Origin: a virus
IMG/VR virus record: IMGVR_UViG_3300029258_003225
Coordinates: 1-35,874 of that record
Direction: 5' to 3' (one strand)
Length of the DNA stretch: 35,874 nt
Made by a program: the position numbers and the translations under genes
In this document: in pieces, positions 28,023-35,874 of the stretch
Layout of the letters: every line of letters starts with the position of its first letter
Numbering within the stretch: position 1 is the first letter of the stretch
The notes under the pieces: generated by a model
What the model saw: only the letters and a program-made list of their open reading frames with translations
The model's database searches: none
What the model was told of the DNA's origin: nothing

Positions 28023-28210
28023 TCTTCTGTTTCTAACATTCTTGTTTTTTTGGATTTGTAATCTTCTTGCTGGAATACTAATTCAGCAAAAGCATCATTA
28101 TTAAGTGGAATAGACTCAATACCAGTTGATGTTGACATAGTGATAGCATTAGTACCACCTTTACTAATTTCTATTGGTATGTCTGAATTTATTGCGTTTT
28201 TTGTTACCAT
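28019..28210 (-). CDS. Truncated fibre paralogue (N-terminal anchor only)
   Basis: The first ~22 residues (MVTKNAINSDIPIEISKGGT, NA) are identical to the next two upstream genes; the rest (FAELVFQQEDYKSKKTRMLE) is unrelated and much shorter. It shares the leader TTTTTAGCTCTCTAAATC... (partly) with the other paralogue. It is a decayed fibre copy or a small adaptor that keeps only the attachment segment. Confidence 0.6.
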   Translation of the reverse strand: MVTKNAINSDIPIEISKGGTNAITMSTSTGIESIPLNNDAFAELVFQQEDYKSKKTRMLETEE

Positions 28211-28212
28211 TT

Positions 28213-28902
28213 TTAGCTCTCTAAATCTTTATATAATGAAAATCTTGCTGAAGAAAATGTTCCTCCTGTAACAAGACCAAATCTTAAAGCATTAACATTT
28301 GCTGGCCCCTCACCAACTGCCATTATATAACTTGATCCACTCCGAGTACGCAAACCAGATGCATATACATGCGAGTTATTTGCTGTATTGATGTTATTTA
28401 AATTTATAGTAAAGTTGTAAGCTCCACCACTACCACTTGAGCCACCAAACCTAAAATACGATGTAGTATTTTGATTAGTTAAAGACGCTGAGTTATACCT
28501 CCAAAAAGTAGCCCCAGATGTATATCCGCTCGTTTCCCATGTCGAGCCATTATCATCACTAACTTCTAAAGCTAACACATCATCATTAGTTGAAACGGCA
28601 TAATCTACAATAACAACAAAATGTGTGTTAGATGGCAAGTCATCAAATATAACATAGGAGGTAGAAGATGAAATTGTAATAGTTTCTACTAATTCAAGAT
28701 TTTGTGTCTTAGCTTGCATGGTAGGAGCAGAACCAGCACCATTACTTGTGAGAACTTGTCCTGCTGTTCCAACTGTTGTTGTTTCAAGTCTAGTTCCATC
28801 AAAATAAACAACCCCATTTGTATTAGTCATAGACGATGCATTTGTACCACCTTTGCTAATCTCTATAGGTATGTCTGAATTTATTGCGTTTTTTGTTACC
28901 AT
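28213..28902 (-). CDS. Fibre-tip protein, paralogue A
   Basis: The 229-residue protein has the common fibre N-terminus MVTKNAINSDIPIEISKGGT followed by NASSMTNTNGVVYFDGTRLE and GTAGQVLTSNGAGSAP, a linker of many tail fibres. A C-terminal beta domain of about 150 residues follows and ends FSLYKDLES. It is a tandem copy of the next upstream gene: identical blocks alternate with diverged blocks. The tip is likely receptor-binding. Confidence 0.72.
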   Translation of the reverse strand: MVTKNAINSDIPIEISKGGTNASSMTNTNGVVYFDGTRLETTTVGTAGQVLTSNGAGSAPTMQAKTQNLELVETITISSSTSYVIFDDLPSNTHFVVIVDYAVSTNDDVLALEVSDDNGSTWETSGYTSGATFWRYNSASLTNQNTTSYFRFGGSSGSGGAYNFTINLNNINTANNSHVYASGLRTRSGSSYIMAVGEGPANVNALRFGLVTGGTFSSARFSLYKDLES

Positions 28903-28904
28903 TT

Positions 28905-29600
28905 TTAGCTCTCTAAATCTTTATATAATGAAAATCTTCCACTAGAAAATGTTGGGGTTCCACCCCCTGTCATACGAAACCTTAAAGCATTAACATTTGC
29001 TGGCCCCTCACCAACTACCATAACGTAATAAGATCCGCCTCTTGTTAACATGCCTTCTGCAAAAAGATGTGATGCATTTGTTGTATTGATGTTATGAATA
29101 TTCACACAAAAATTATGACCTTCTCCAATTCCGGATGTTCCACCAAACCTAAAATACGATGTAGTATTTTGATTAGTTAAAGACGCTGAGTTATACCTCC
29201 AAAAAGTAGCCCCAGATGTATATCCGCTTGTTTCCCATGTCGAGCCATTATCATCACTAACTTCCATTACCAAAAGATCATCCGATGTAGAATAGACTTC
29301 ATCAATAATAACAACAAAATGTGTATTAGAGGGTAAATCGTCAAATACAACTGATGCTGTAGTAGAAGAAAATGAAATCGTTTCTACAAGTTCTAAATTT
29401 TGTGATAAAGCTTGCATGGTAGGAGCAGAACCAGCACCATTACTTGTGAGAACTTGTCCTGCTGTTCCAACTGTTGTTGTTTCAAGTCTAGTTCCATCAA
29501 AATAATTCACCCCATAAGTATTGGTCATGGATGATGCATTCGTACCACCTTTACTAATTTCTATTGGTATGTCTGAATTTATTGCATTTTTTGTTACCAT
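28905..29600 (-). CDS. Fibre-tip protein, paralogue B
   Basis: The 231-residue protein shares with paralogue A its N-terminal ~60 residues, the block EVSDDNGSTWETSGYTSGAT FWRYNSASLTNQ, and the ending EGPANVNALRF...FSLYKDLES. The stretches QNLELVETISFSSTTASVVF, then FVVIIDEVYSTSDDLLVM and EGHNFCVNIHNINTTNASHL differ. The alternation suggests gene conversion or selection on exposed loops. It lies 10 bases after the end of the previous fibre gene. Confidence 0.72.
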   Translation of the reverse strand: MVTKNAINSDIPIEISKGGTNASSMTNTYGVNYFDGTRLETTTVGTAGQVLTSNGAGSAPTMQALSQNLELVETISFSSTTASVVFDDLPSNTHFVVIIDEVYSTSDDLLVMEVSDDNGSTWETSGYTSGATFWRYNSASLTNQNTTSYFRFGGTSGIGEGHNFCVNIHNINTTNASHLFAEGMLTRGGSYYVMVVGEGPANVNALRFRMTGGGTPTFSSGRFSLYKDLES

Positions 29601-29609
29601 AAAAAGCCC

Positions 29610-30152
29610 TTAAACTATTGTTAAATTACCCTGTAATCCAAAACTTATCCATGCAGTATTGGCTATAATACATCGACATTTAATGCAATCGCCAACTGCA
29701 GATGCTGAAACAGAACCTCCAACTCCAGTTGTGCTTGTTGTGTCTCCTACACGTATATACTGACCGGCAGCTTGTGCAATAGACCAATTTCCTAAAATAC
29801 CATTTATTTCAAATACGGTTCCAACGGGCGCAATTGATGGAAGAGTAAATGCAACACCTCCAGCTCTATTAGCTCCATAAAGTTTATTTACCTCTATAAC
29901 ATGAGTTGCAGAAGTAATTTCTTCGTATGAGTTTTCTGGATTTGTAGAAGATAGGCTTTCCCAATCTGCAACTCCTGCAGCTTTTGATAATAACTGCCAT
30001 GATGTTTTATCGACTGTATTTATCCAAAAATCACCAATATCCCACCCAGTAATATCATTTACAGTTGGATCTCTTGTAAAAAGCTTTATATTTGGAGGGT
30101 TTTTCTCTTTGACCCCTAAATAGCCAAGTGGATTTAAATTAGGTACTCCCAT
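29610..30152 (-). CDS. Short fibre-region protein sharing a C-terminal domain with the long fibre
   Basis: The 180-residue protein has a Trp-rich middle (VNDITGWDIGDFWINTVDKT, then SWQLLSKAAGVADWESLSST) and a C-terminal domain of about 90 residues ending ISFGLQGNLTIV. The same domain ends the next upstream gene (WLVTSSMGNITVV). Conserved points include a Leu-Pro turn, GQYIRVG/NQQIRIG and STTxGxGGS. AAGGAAG precedes the ATG. It is probably a fibre or assembly partner. Confidence 0.62.
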   Translation of the reverse strand: MGVPNLNPLGYLGVKEKNPPNIKLFTRDPTVNDITGWDIGDFWINTVDKTSWQLLSKAAGVADWESLSSTNPENSYEEITSATHVIEVNKLYGANRAGGVAFTLPSIAPVGTVFEINGILGNWSIAQAAGQYIRVGDTTSTTGVGGSVSASAVGDCIKCRCIIANTAWISFGLQGNLTIV

Positions 30153-30161
30153 AAGTCTTCC

Positions 30162-31889
30162 TTAAACTACAGTAATATTTCCCATTGATGAAGTTACAAG
30201 CCACGTTAAATTCGCAGTTACACAAACCATGGTGATTGTATCTCCTTGTGCTGTTGAAGCTAAACTACCACCGGCCCCCAATGTTGTGGTGGACGATCCT
30301 ATACGAATTTGCTGGTTTGCACCTTGAGTCACTGTCCATGACGTTGATCCATCAAGACCAAGACTAATGGTATCACCAACAGCCGATGTTGCAGGAAGAG
30401 CAAATGATAATGCAGCACCTCCAGTGCACAGGAAGCCTTCGTTTACTGCAAGCGTATCATTGGCAGATTTTGTAGACCAAGTAAGGCCTCCACCAGTACC
30501 ATCTATTGTTACTGAGCCTGCTGCATTAGTAATAGAAATACCTGTTCCTGCTGTTAATGTGGCAGCAGATGGCGCATTACCAGTAGAGCCTACAACTAAC
30601 TGCCCATTAGTCAGAGGACCAACCTCAGATAAAGCGCCAGATGCACCATAGATTGAAACAGCGTGTTGTGTTCTAGAGGTGTCAGTAAGGGCTGTAGATG
30701 TTACTGCATTTAAGAGTGATTCCCCATCTCCTCGTAGTAAAGAAAGAGTTCCAGCATTCGTTTGTGTTCCTGAGAGTTCATTTACTACTAAGTTCAAAGT
30801 TCCAGCAGCTGCAACATCATAGGCTGTTGTAGATTCTAATGTGTTACACAAGAGATTGACACTTCCGGAGTTTACATCTAAACCAACAGCAAAACCCTCA
30901 ATCCTCGATACTTCAAGATCCATTGTTCCTAAAGTATTAAAAATAGCAGTTCCATTACCTCCTCCGGTATCAAGAAGGTGGTCTACTCGTCCAACTATGG
31001 TTCCTGCTGCAATTCTAGCGATTCCAATACCAGTACCAGTGACATAAATATCACCACCTTTGATGTGAATATGCTGCAATGCTGATGAAATATCACCTAT
31101 ACCAACACCGTTAACAACAGACATTCTTTTGAAGCTTATATTGATAAAGCCTGACGTTGCTACTACACCAATAGCGGTTCCAAGTAAATCAATATTCTCA
31201 ATGTCAACAAATGCGTAAGAAGTTCCGACACCTTTTACTAATCCAATTGTTCCTGAAGCTACAATTTGAGAACTAAATGTAATCATTACTTCATCAACAA
31301 GTGTAATATTGCCACCAAGGGTTGCATTAGGAGCAAAAATATCTACATACTGAACGGCAGTTAAATTCTCTGCATATATTCCATCGTCTAAGCATACAAT
31401 GGCAAATTTATTCAATGCTGTAGGTGTTTGAGCCGATGCTAAAACTAATGCTTGTGTAAAAGTGAGAACGGCTTTTCCAATTGTTTTACCATCATTGGCA
31501 TCATTACCATGTTTTCCAACATAATAAATTTGATCTTGAACTTGTCCTAATGAAGAAAGGTCAATAGACCCAGCTCCATTAGTAATGCCAATGCTGCCAT
31601 CTGTTGATGTCAATGCTGCAGCAGCTGGCGCATTGCCTGTATCGCCAATTAAAAGTTGTCCATCAGTCAACGGACCTATAAATTTAGGCAAGCCTGTATC
31701 GCCAGCTAAGACAGTGCCAATACCACCAGCCGTCAATATGTCATCTAGAGTGTCTAGTGATTTTTGAACATCTGTATCTGAGGCAGATAACCACCCGTCG
31801 AAATTTGTTGTATCTGTCGTTATGCTAGCCGCATTGCTTGGATCGACTCTATCAAGCTCGCCTGTGATGGCGTTGTATTTATAGGGCAT
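30162..31889 (-). CDS. Tail fibre with beta-helix body
   Basis: The 575-residue protein starts MPYKYNAITGELDRVDPSNA, a common virion-attachment segment. It then repeats 'GPLTDGQLLIGDTGNAPAAA' and 'GPLTNGQLVVGSTGNAPSAA' about 390 residues apart. Between them lies a repetitive strand-turn region (IAGTIVGRVDHL, TLGTMDLEVSRIEGFAVGLD) typical of a beta-helix. The C-terminal domain is shared with the next gene. It is the main fibre candidate. Confidence 0.72.
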   Translation of the reverse strand: MPYKYNAITGELDRVDPSNAASITTDTTNFDGWLSASDTDVQKSLDTLDDILTAGGIGTVLAGDTGLPKFIGPLTDGQLLIGDTGNAPAAAALTSTDGSIGITNGAGSIDLSSLGQVQDQIYYVGKHGNDANDGKTIGKAVLTFTQALVLASAQTPTALNKFAIVCLDDGIYAENLTAVQYVDIFAPNATLGGNITLVDEVMITFSSQIVASGTIGLVKGVGTSYAFVDIENIDLLGTAIGVVATSGFINISFKRMSVVNGVGIGDISSALQHIHIKGGDIYVTGTGIGIARIAAGTIVGRVDHLLDTGGGNGTAIFNTLGTMDLEVSRIEGFAVGLDVNSGSVNLLCNTLESTTAYDVAAAGTLNLVVNELSGTQTNAGTLSLLRGDGESLLNAVTSTALTDTSRTQHAVSIYGASGALSEVGPLTNGQLVVGSTGNAPSAATLTAGTGISITNAAGSVTIDGTGGGLTWSTKSANDTLAVNEGFLCTGGAALSFALPATSAVGDTISLGLDGSTSWTVTQGANQQIRIGSSTTTLGAGGSLASTAQGDTITMVCVTANLTWLVTSSMGNITVV

Positions 31890-31899
31890 CTCTTACCTA

Positions 31900-32451
31900 C
31901 TATGCATATGTGTATTGTAAAACATTAGGAGCGTATACAGTCCCACTAGAAGTGTATAACGTGTATGCAGATGAATCAATTCCGCTAAGCTCAAACGTAT
32001 TTCCTGCAATATTGGCTACTGTATATAGATTGTCTCCGTCAAAATTGACTTCTGTCATCCCAACTACATCTGTAATGTATATTTTATCTCCATTTGATAA
32101 ATCCCCAATGGAGGATACAGTTACAACGGCAGGATTTGCTTTTGAAATCCCAGTAATCGTTAATGGTGTAAATCCAGAGTCCCAGATAAACTCATAATCT
32201 CCAGAGACTACAGGGACTGTATTAGTTGGCCATTCAATTTTTGTAACTCCATTAACATCGTCGTATGTTAGTTTTCTTATCTGCCATTTTTCTTCGGCTT
32301 CTGTTATGCCGATTTTAGCTCGTCCAAGAAATATAGGATTACCAGAGAGGTCGTTGATTGCTCTGAATGTAACTTCAGACTCTTGGACAATAAATTCTCT
32401 ACGATCTCTTTCGCCGAACTTAAACGGCCTATTTACTCCTGGACGAGTCAT
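31900..32451 (-). CDS. Fibre-region protein with FCCH-like module
   Basis: The 183-residue protein has an immunoglobulin-like N-terminal domain (NRPFKFGERDRREFIVQESE, KIGITEAEEKWQIRKLTYDD). From about residue 97 it carries the shared module: TGISKANPAVVTVSSIGDLS, then NGDKIYITDVVGMTEVN and FELSGIDSSAYTLYTSSGTV. AAGAGG precedes the ATG. A fibre connector or baseplate-like role is likely. Confidence 0.6.
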   Translation of the reverse strand: MTRPGVNRPFKFGERDRREFIVQESEVTFRAINDLSGNPIFLGRAKIGITEAEEKWQIRKLTYDDVNGVTKIEWPTNTVPVVSGDYEFIWDSGFTPLTITGISKANPAVVTVSSIGDLSNGDKIYITDVVGMTEVNFDGDNLYTVANIAGNTFELSGIDSSAYTLYTSSGTVYAPNVLQYTYA

Positions 32452-32461
32452 GTTTTACCTC

Positions 32462-33385
32462 TTAAATGGTTACAATTCTGTAAAGAACAGATACAGTCAG
32501 TGTATTATCGTCTCCAGCATTACCAGCAAAGTTGCTACCAAGGTTGTCGAGAACTAATGCTTGAGCTTCTGCGCCTGTTGCTGCAACAATAGCATCTTTT
32601 ACTGGCACTGCGCTTGTGTAAGTGCTAGCTGCCTGATCAATGAAGCCTGTAGCCTCAATTGTATCGGAAACTTGGACCCCTGATGCATCTGTATATTTGA
32701 TACCTAGGTTATCTCCTGATTCTGTAAATACATTTGTCCCACCATATGTCAATTTAAGGGACGCCCCTTCAAAGATGATGGCACTACCAGCAGCAGGTGC
32801 TGCAACTAACTGTATTGGAGTTGTAGCTAAGGCTTTTACTTCTGCAGATGTCATTGTTACGCTAGCAACAGATGGTATGCTTTCAGCGAGACTTACTGCT
32901 CCTGAAGTCACTGTAAAATCTGTAGCACTGAAACTGGCAGCGCCTTTCACAGAATCTGTAGCATCATTAATTGTTACATCACCTGCAGTTACGGTAAATT
33001 GAGTTGCATCAAAACTGGCAGCGCCTTTCACAGAATCTGTAGCATCTAGAATTGTTACTGCTCCAGATGAAGTTGAAAATTGAGCAGCTGGAAAACTTGC
33101 AACGCCTTTTGTTGTTGTGGTTGCGTCATCTCCAGTTATAGTAACTGTATTACTTGTTGCTGATGTTGTTATACCAGAGCCACCTGAAATAGTAGCTTTT
33201 CCAGCTGCATCTGGAGTAGCTGTACCAGAATCACCAGCGAGTGTATCAACGGCTAGGCCACCACCCTTTAACTTAACGATCCCGTTGACTACTGTAAATT
33301 GTGTGCCATCAAATTGCACATCACCTTGAACTTTTGTGCTACCAGACACTCTGCCTGTGTAAGCTAAAGGATTTTTGTTAGCCAT
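32462..33385 (-). CDS. Fibre shaft protein with repeats
   Basis: The 307-residue protein has four repeated units of about 24-28 residues between residues ~90 and 165: TKGVASFPAAQFSTSSGAVT, then SVKGAASFDATQFTVTAGDV, SVKGAASFSATDFTVTSGAV. The N-terminus (LAYTGRVSGSTKVQGDVQFD) and this repeat form a shaft pattern of many fibres. The C-terminal ~140 residues are a beta domain that appears to end the shaft (VKDAIVAATGAEAQALVLDN). Confidence 0.7.
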   Translation of the reverse strand: MANKNPLAYTGRVSGSTKVQGDVQFDGTQFTVVNGIVKLKGGGLAVDTLAGDSGTATPDAAGKATISGGSGITTSATSNTVTITGDDATTTTKGVASFPAAQFSTSSGAVTILDATDSVKGAASFDATQFTVTAGDVTINDATDSVKGAASFSATDFTVTSGAVSLAESIPSVASVTMTSAEVKALATTPIQLVAAPAAGSAIIFEGASLKLTYGGTNVFTESGDNLGIKYTDASGVQVSDTIEATGFIDQAASTYTSAVPVKDAIVAATGAEAQALVLDNLGSNFAGNAGDDNTLTVSVLYRIVTI

Positions 33386-33402
33386 TTCTTATTCCCTCTT
33401 TT

Positions 33403-34878
33403 TTAATTTTCTTCTTCGAAATCAACTGTTTCGTATGGATTTTCTTTAAAATCCTTTTCCAATCCATCGTTTAAGAATTTCATATTTCTCATTAATGAAG
33501 CTTTATTTTGCTGTAAAGATGACGTTACAGTATTCATATAATATCTCCGCAAAGCAGGACTCTGAGATATTCTCTTCAAAACTTCAGCAGAATAAGCGGT
33601 CGCCCCTAAGGCGCTAACACCAGCTGCTGTTTTAAAAGCCATTGGAGCTCCAATTAGTGCGCCTTCTAGTCCAAAAGCGCTCGCCGCATAAGCATAATCT
33701 TTTGGACTAATATTCTTCTTAACCCAATTTCCTACCTTTCTAGACATCTCAGTAGAGGCAAAAGCTTGATTAGCATCTTTCCACTTAGAAGCAAATGCTT
33801 CATTTGTTGCCCCATATTCTTTAGTTGCATTATGTAATGCATCTCGTACGTCATAAAGCTTATTTTGACCTCTTACTAGACCTTTTGAATCATAGATGGA
33901 TTCATTTACATCCCTTGTAAGTTCTAAAATTTCATCAATTGAAATTTCTCCGCCGCTTATCTTGTTTTTTATTGCATTAATCTTCTGAAAGGCTTCTTGC
34001 TTACTTGCAGCAGCTGGATCTCCCTTCTTTAAAGCGGATTCGATTCTATTAAGTTTGTTAGAAAGATTTTTAGAAGACACTGATGCTCCCTCAGGAACTT
34101 CTGCTCTCATGTCATCATAAAGACCGCTAATATATTTCTTAACGCCTCCTTGATTTCTTCCAACCATTCCAGCAAAAAATAATAAGCCTAATTTTGTGTA
34201 GTTTTTAGCATCTTCTCCGAAAAAAGCATCTGCAACTTCTGCGCCAGAATTGGCAAATAGGGAGGTCCCAAGAGCTCTAGCAAAAGGAGGCTTCCCCTTT
34301 ATTGGTATAGCTAAAACTGTAAAGTCTTGTACAACTTCATCAGCAAAAGCTTCCTTTTTATTTTGAGGTTCTAGGTAATCGCCAGTATATTTTCTTGTAA
34401 TACCTTCTCTTACTTCTTGAGATGTTGGGAAAGATTCTGCTAGTTTTCCAATTAAATCCCAGTTTTTTGGTTTTGTTTGTTCCCTAATGTATTCTTTCTG
34501 TTCCTCGGTAAGCGGCTCTTTTCCCATTAAAGATCGTGCTTTATCACCTAGCCATCCACCAATAGCTCCTGTAAATTCTCTTATGTCACCAGGCAACCCA
34601 ATAAGAGTTTCGCCAGCACGAGCAGCAGATCTTGCAGCATGTCTTGGCATATCTTTTGGTACTAATAAGCCTATTTGTCCAATTCCTTCAACAGCCCTTC
34701 CTAATCCACCAATAGCTCTTCTTGCTAGACTTTCTGTTTCTGTGGAAGGTATAGCTTCCGATTCAAATTCATCCTGTTCTTCAAAGCCTTGACCACCTCG
34801 GGTTCTCTGCTTAACAACATCATCAAAATATTCTATACCGAAATCATCTTCTTCTATACCAAACTGAGGAGAGGTCAT
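33403..34878 (-). CDS. Large internal virion / ejection-type protein
   Basis: The 491-residue protein has a charged N-terminus (GIEEDDFGIEYFDDVVKQRT), then Ala/Gly-rich helices (AARSAARAGETLIGLPGDIR), Lys-rich helices in the middle (NLSNKLNRIESALKKGDPAA) and a possible membrane-active segment near residues 400-435 (AYAASAFGLEGALIGAPMAF, then KTAAGVSALGATAYSAEVL). P22 gp16/gp20 and T7 gp15/16 have this general design. Its ATG overlaps the upstream stop (ATGA). It is inferred to be ejected with the DNA. No lysozyme motif is seen. Confidence 0.65.
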   Translation of the reverse strand: MTSPQFGIEEDDFGIEYFDDVVKQRTRGGQGFEEQDEFESEAIPSTETESLARRAIGGLGRAVEGIGQIGLLVPKDMPRHAARSAARAGETLIGLPGDIREFTGAIGGWLGDKARSLMGKEPLTEEQKEYIREQTKPKNWDLIGKLAESFPTSQEVREGITRKYTGDYLEPQNKKEAFADEVVQDFTVLAIPIKGKPPFARALGTSLFANSGAEVADAFFGEDAKNYTKLGLLFFAGMVGRNQGGVKKYISGLYDDMRAEVPEGASVSSKNLSNKLNRIESALKKGDPAAASKQEAFQKINAIKNKISGGEISIDEILELTRDVNESIYDSKGLVRGQNKLYDVRDALHNATKEYGATNEAFASKWKDANQAFASTEMSRKVGNWVKKNISPKDYAYAASAFGLEGALIGAPMAFKTAAGVSALGATAYSAEVLKRISQSPALRRYYMNTVTSSLQQNKASLMRNMKFLNDGLEKDFKENPYETVDFEEEN

Positions 34879-35874
34879 AATGGTTTGTATCCCTTTTTCT
34901 GAGCTTTATCAAGTTGGTCAGTCCAAATGTAAACAATACGTCCATCTGGCGCTCTTGCTGGCATCTTATTAGCTGGAGCTAATTGTCTTGCTTCATAAAC
35001 TTCTTGTGCTTGCATAGCTTGCTTATAGTCTTGAAGCAGTGCAGCCTCGTCATCTTTCCTTAGTTCTTTAGCTATTTTCTCTGCTTGTTGAACATCTATA
35101 TTTCTAAGACCGTATTTATCGTATACCTCGTTTAAACTGTCATGATAAAGTTTATTTAGTGAGGCTTGAGCAGACATTTGCGCAAGAATCAAGCGCCGAC
35201 CTTCTTCAGAGTTGGCAAGCGTTGGCAAACGACGCATAAAGGTTCCTAATTCAAAGTTAGTCACTCTAGAACCATATGTATCTTTAGCTTTTGTCGTGAA
35301 GTCATTTACAGATTTAACGAAGAGCTGAGTTTCTGGATTAGCTAATCTAGGAAACTTAATATCCCCCGTTGTCCAATTTATGTTAAGATTTTGCAATCCT
35401 TCTGGAAGTTTTCCACTATCATTAAGAGTAGCCATTGATCCAAGCCTTCTTAGCTCGTCTTCATAACCCATTTGTTTAGTTTTATTTTCTTGGAAATCTT
35501 TTGCGTTGGCGTTGAAGAGATCTTTTTGACGAGTCGTTCTCTCTTTAGGAGTTAATCCTTCAAATGTATTCAGCTTAGGCCATTGGAAACCTGCAACTTC
35601 TTCAGATGTCGAAGAAACATCTCCGCGTCTATTTGAAGATAAAACGTCTGTCTGTTCCATTATTTCGCCTGGAACATTATTAAATATTGCGGAGTCTTTT
35701 TCCGTTCCTGTTGATTGAGGTTGTGTTCCACTAAAGCCGCCTCTTTGCATTCTATCAAAGAACATGTTTGCATACGCCGTTCTGCCTCCTGTTGGAAGAG
35801 ATAGGTAAAGATCAGCTTCTCTTTCAGCTTGATTTTCATCCATACCAAAACGCTTCATGACATCCATTAATTGT
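34875..35874 (-). CDS. Probable internal virion (ejection-type) protein, C-terminal part; starts at 794
   Basis: This is the downstream part of the 452-residue gene whose start is at 794 on the left end. The frame is open to the contig edge, and the first in-contig ATG (35867) is not the real start. The end includes helical stretches (LILAQMSAQASLNKLYHDSL, EIAKELRKDDEAALLQDYKQ mix) and the tail QLDKAQKKGYKPL. It overlaps the next gene by ATGA. The right-hand copy of the overlap has three residue differences from the left. Confidence 0.72.
   Translation of the reverse strand, partial: QLMDVMKRFGMDENQAEREADLYLSLPTGGRTAYANMFFDRMQRGGFSGTQPQSTGTEKDSAIFNNVPGEIMEQTDVLSSNRRGDVSSTSEEVAGFQWPKLNTFEGLTPKERTTRQKDLFNANAKDFQENKTKQMGYEDELRRLGSMATLNDSGKLPEGLQNLNINWTTGDIKFPRLANPETQLFVKSVNDFTTKAKDTYGSRVTNFELGTFMRRLPTLANSEEGRRLILAQMSAQASLNKLYHDSLNEVYDKYGLRNIDVQQAEKIAKELRKDDEAALLQDYKQAMQAQEVYEARQLAPANKMPARAPDGRIVYIWTDQLDKAQKKGYKPL
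35440..35874. repeat. Contig-end overlap, right copy (matches 1-435)
   Basis: This is the second copy of the end overlap. It differs from 1-435 at 11 positions, all between left-copy coordinates 135 and 321. Reading the gene through either copy gives an intact frame. Confidence 0.9.

Noticed and set aside
28213-29600. Diversity-generating retroelement acting on the fibre tips
   Set aside because: No reverse transcriptase or short template repeat is visible, and differences are not confined to adenine positions; tandem duplication with conversion is simpler.

Overview
The window reads as an almost complete genome of a tailed phage with a short-tail (podovirus-type) virion, assembled as one circularly permuted contig. 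Bases 1-435 match 35440-35874 at 424 of 435 positions, and one gene reads in frame across that join, so the circle would be about 35.4 kb. The DNA is AT-rich. The virion genes combine a P22-type portal, an N4-gp56-type major capsid protein, gp4-like and gp10/gp12-like tail-machine proteins and T7 gp13-like and ejection-type proteins. This suits a phage of a Gram-negative-type host, but nothing identifies the host. I see no integrase, repressor, DNA polymerase, RNA polymerase, tRNA or CRISPR array, and no recognisable endolysin.

Layout. (1) A long leftward block runs from 12350 down through position 1, re-enters at 35439 and continues to about 27.5 kb. In transcription order it encodes the portal (broken by a frameshift), small proteins, scaffold, capsid, a decoration-type protein, tail adaptor, a free-standing HNH endonuclease, tail hub and appendage proteins, internal virion proteins, and a fibre cluster with tandem paralogues. 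(2) A second leftward block (27346 to 23561) starts at a near-consensus promoter. It encodes small regulators, a possible ssDNA-binding protein, a NadR-like P-loop ATPase, a minimal PnuC-like membrane protein and a sigma region-4 protein, and ends near a strong terminator at 23.2 kb. (3) A third leftward block (16858 to 13418) carries a RecT-like annealing protein with a PD-(D/E)XK exonuclease plus accessory proteins. (4) A short rightward block (12563-13437) encodes a PD-(D/E)XK endonuclease. (5) A rightward packaging block (17041-20428) encodes a ParB-like protein and the small and large terminase subunits. (6) A rightward replication block (20624-23008) has five perfect 22-bp iterons, a lambda O-like initiator and a DnaC-like helicase loader.

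How it fits together: O-like and DnaC-like proteins would load the host helicase at the iteron region. RecT and its exonuclease would process or recombine concatemers. The terminase packages DNA through the portal, and the late block builds capsid, tail and fibres.

The most unusual feature is in the large terminase. Its nuclease domain is interrupted by a 320-residue intein at the conserved DH-MDSLRY motif. Most of the intein's middle is also an HNH endonuclease gene in a different reading frame with its own ribosome binding site. The splicing frame therefore stays open for about 210 codons across an overlapping homing-endonuclease gene.
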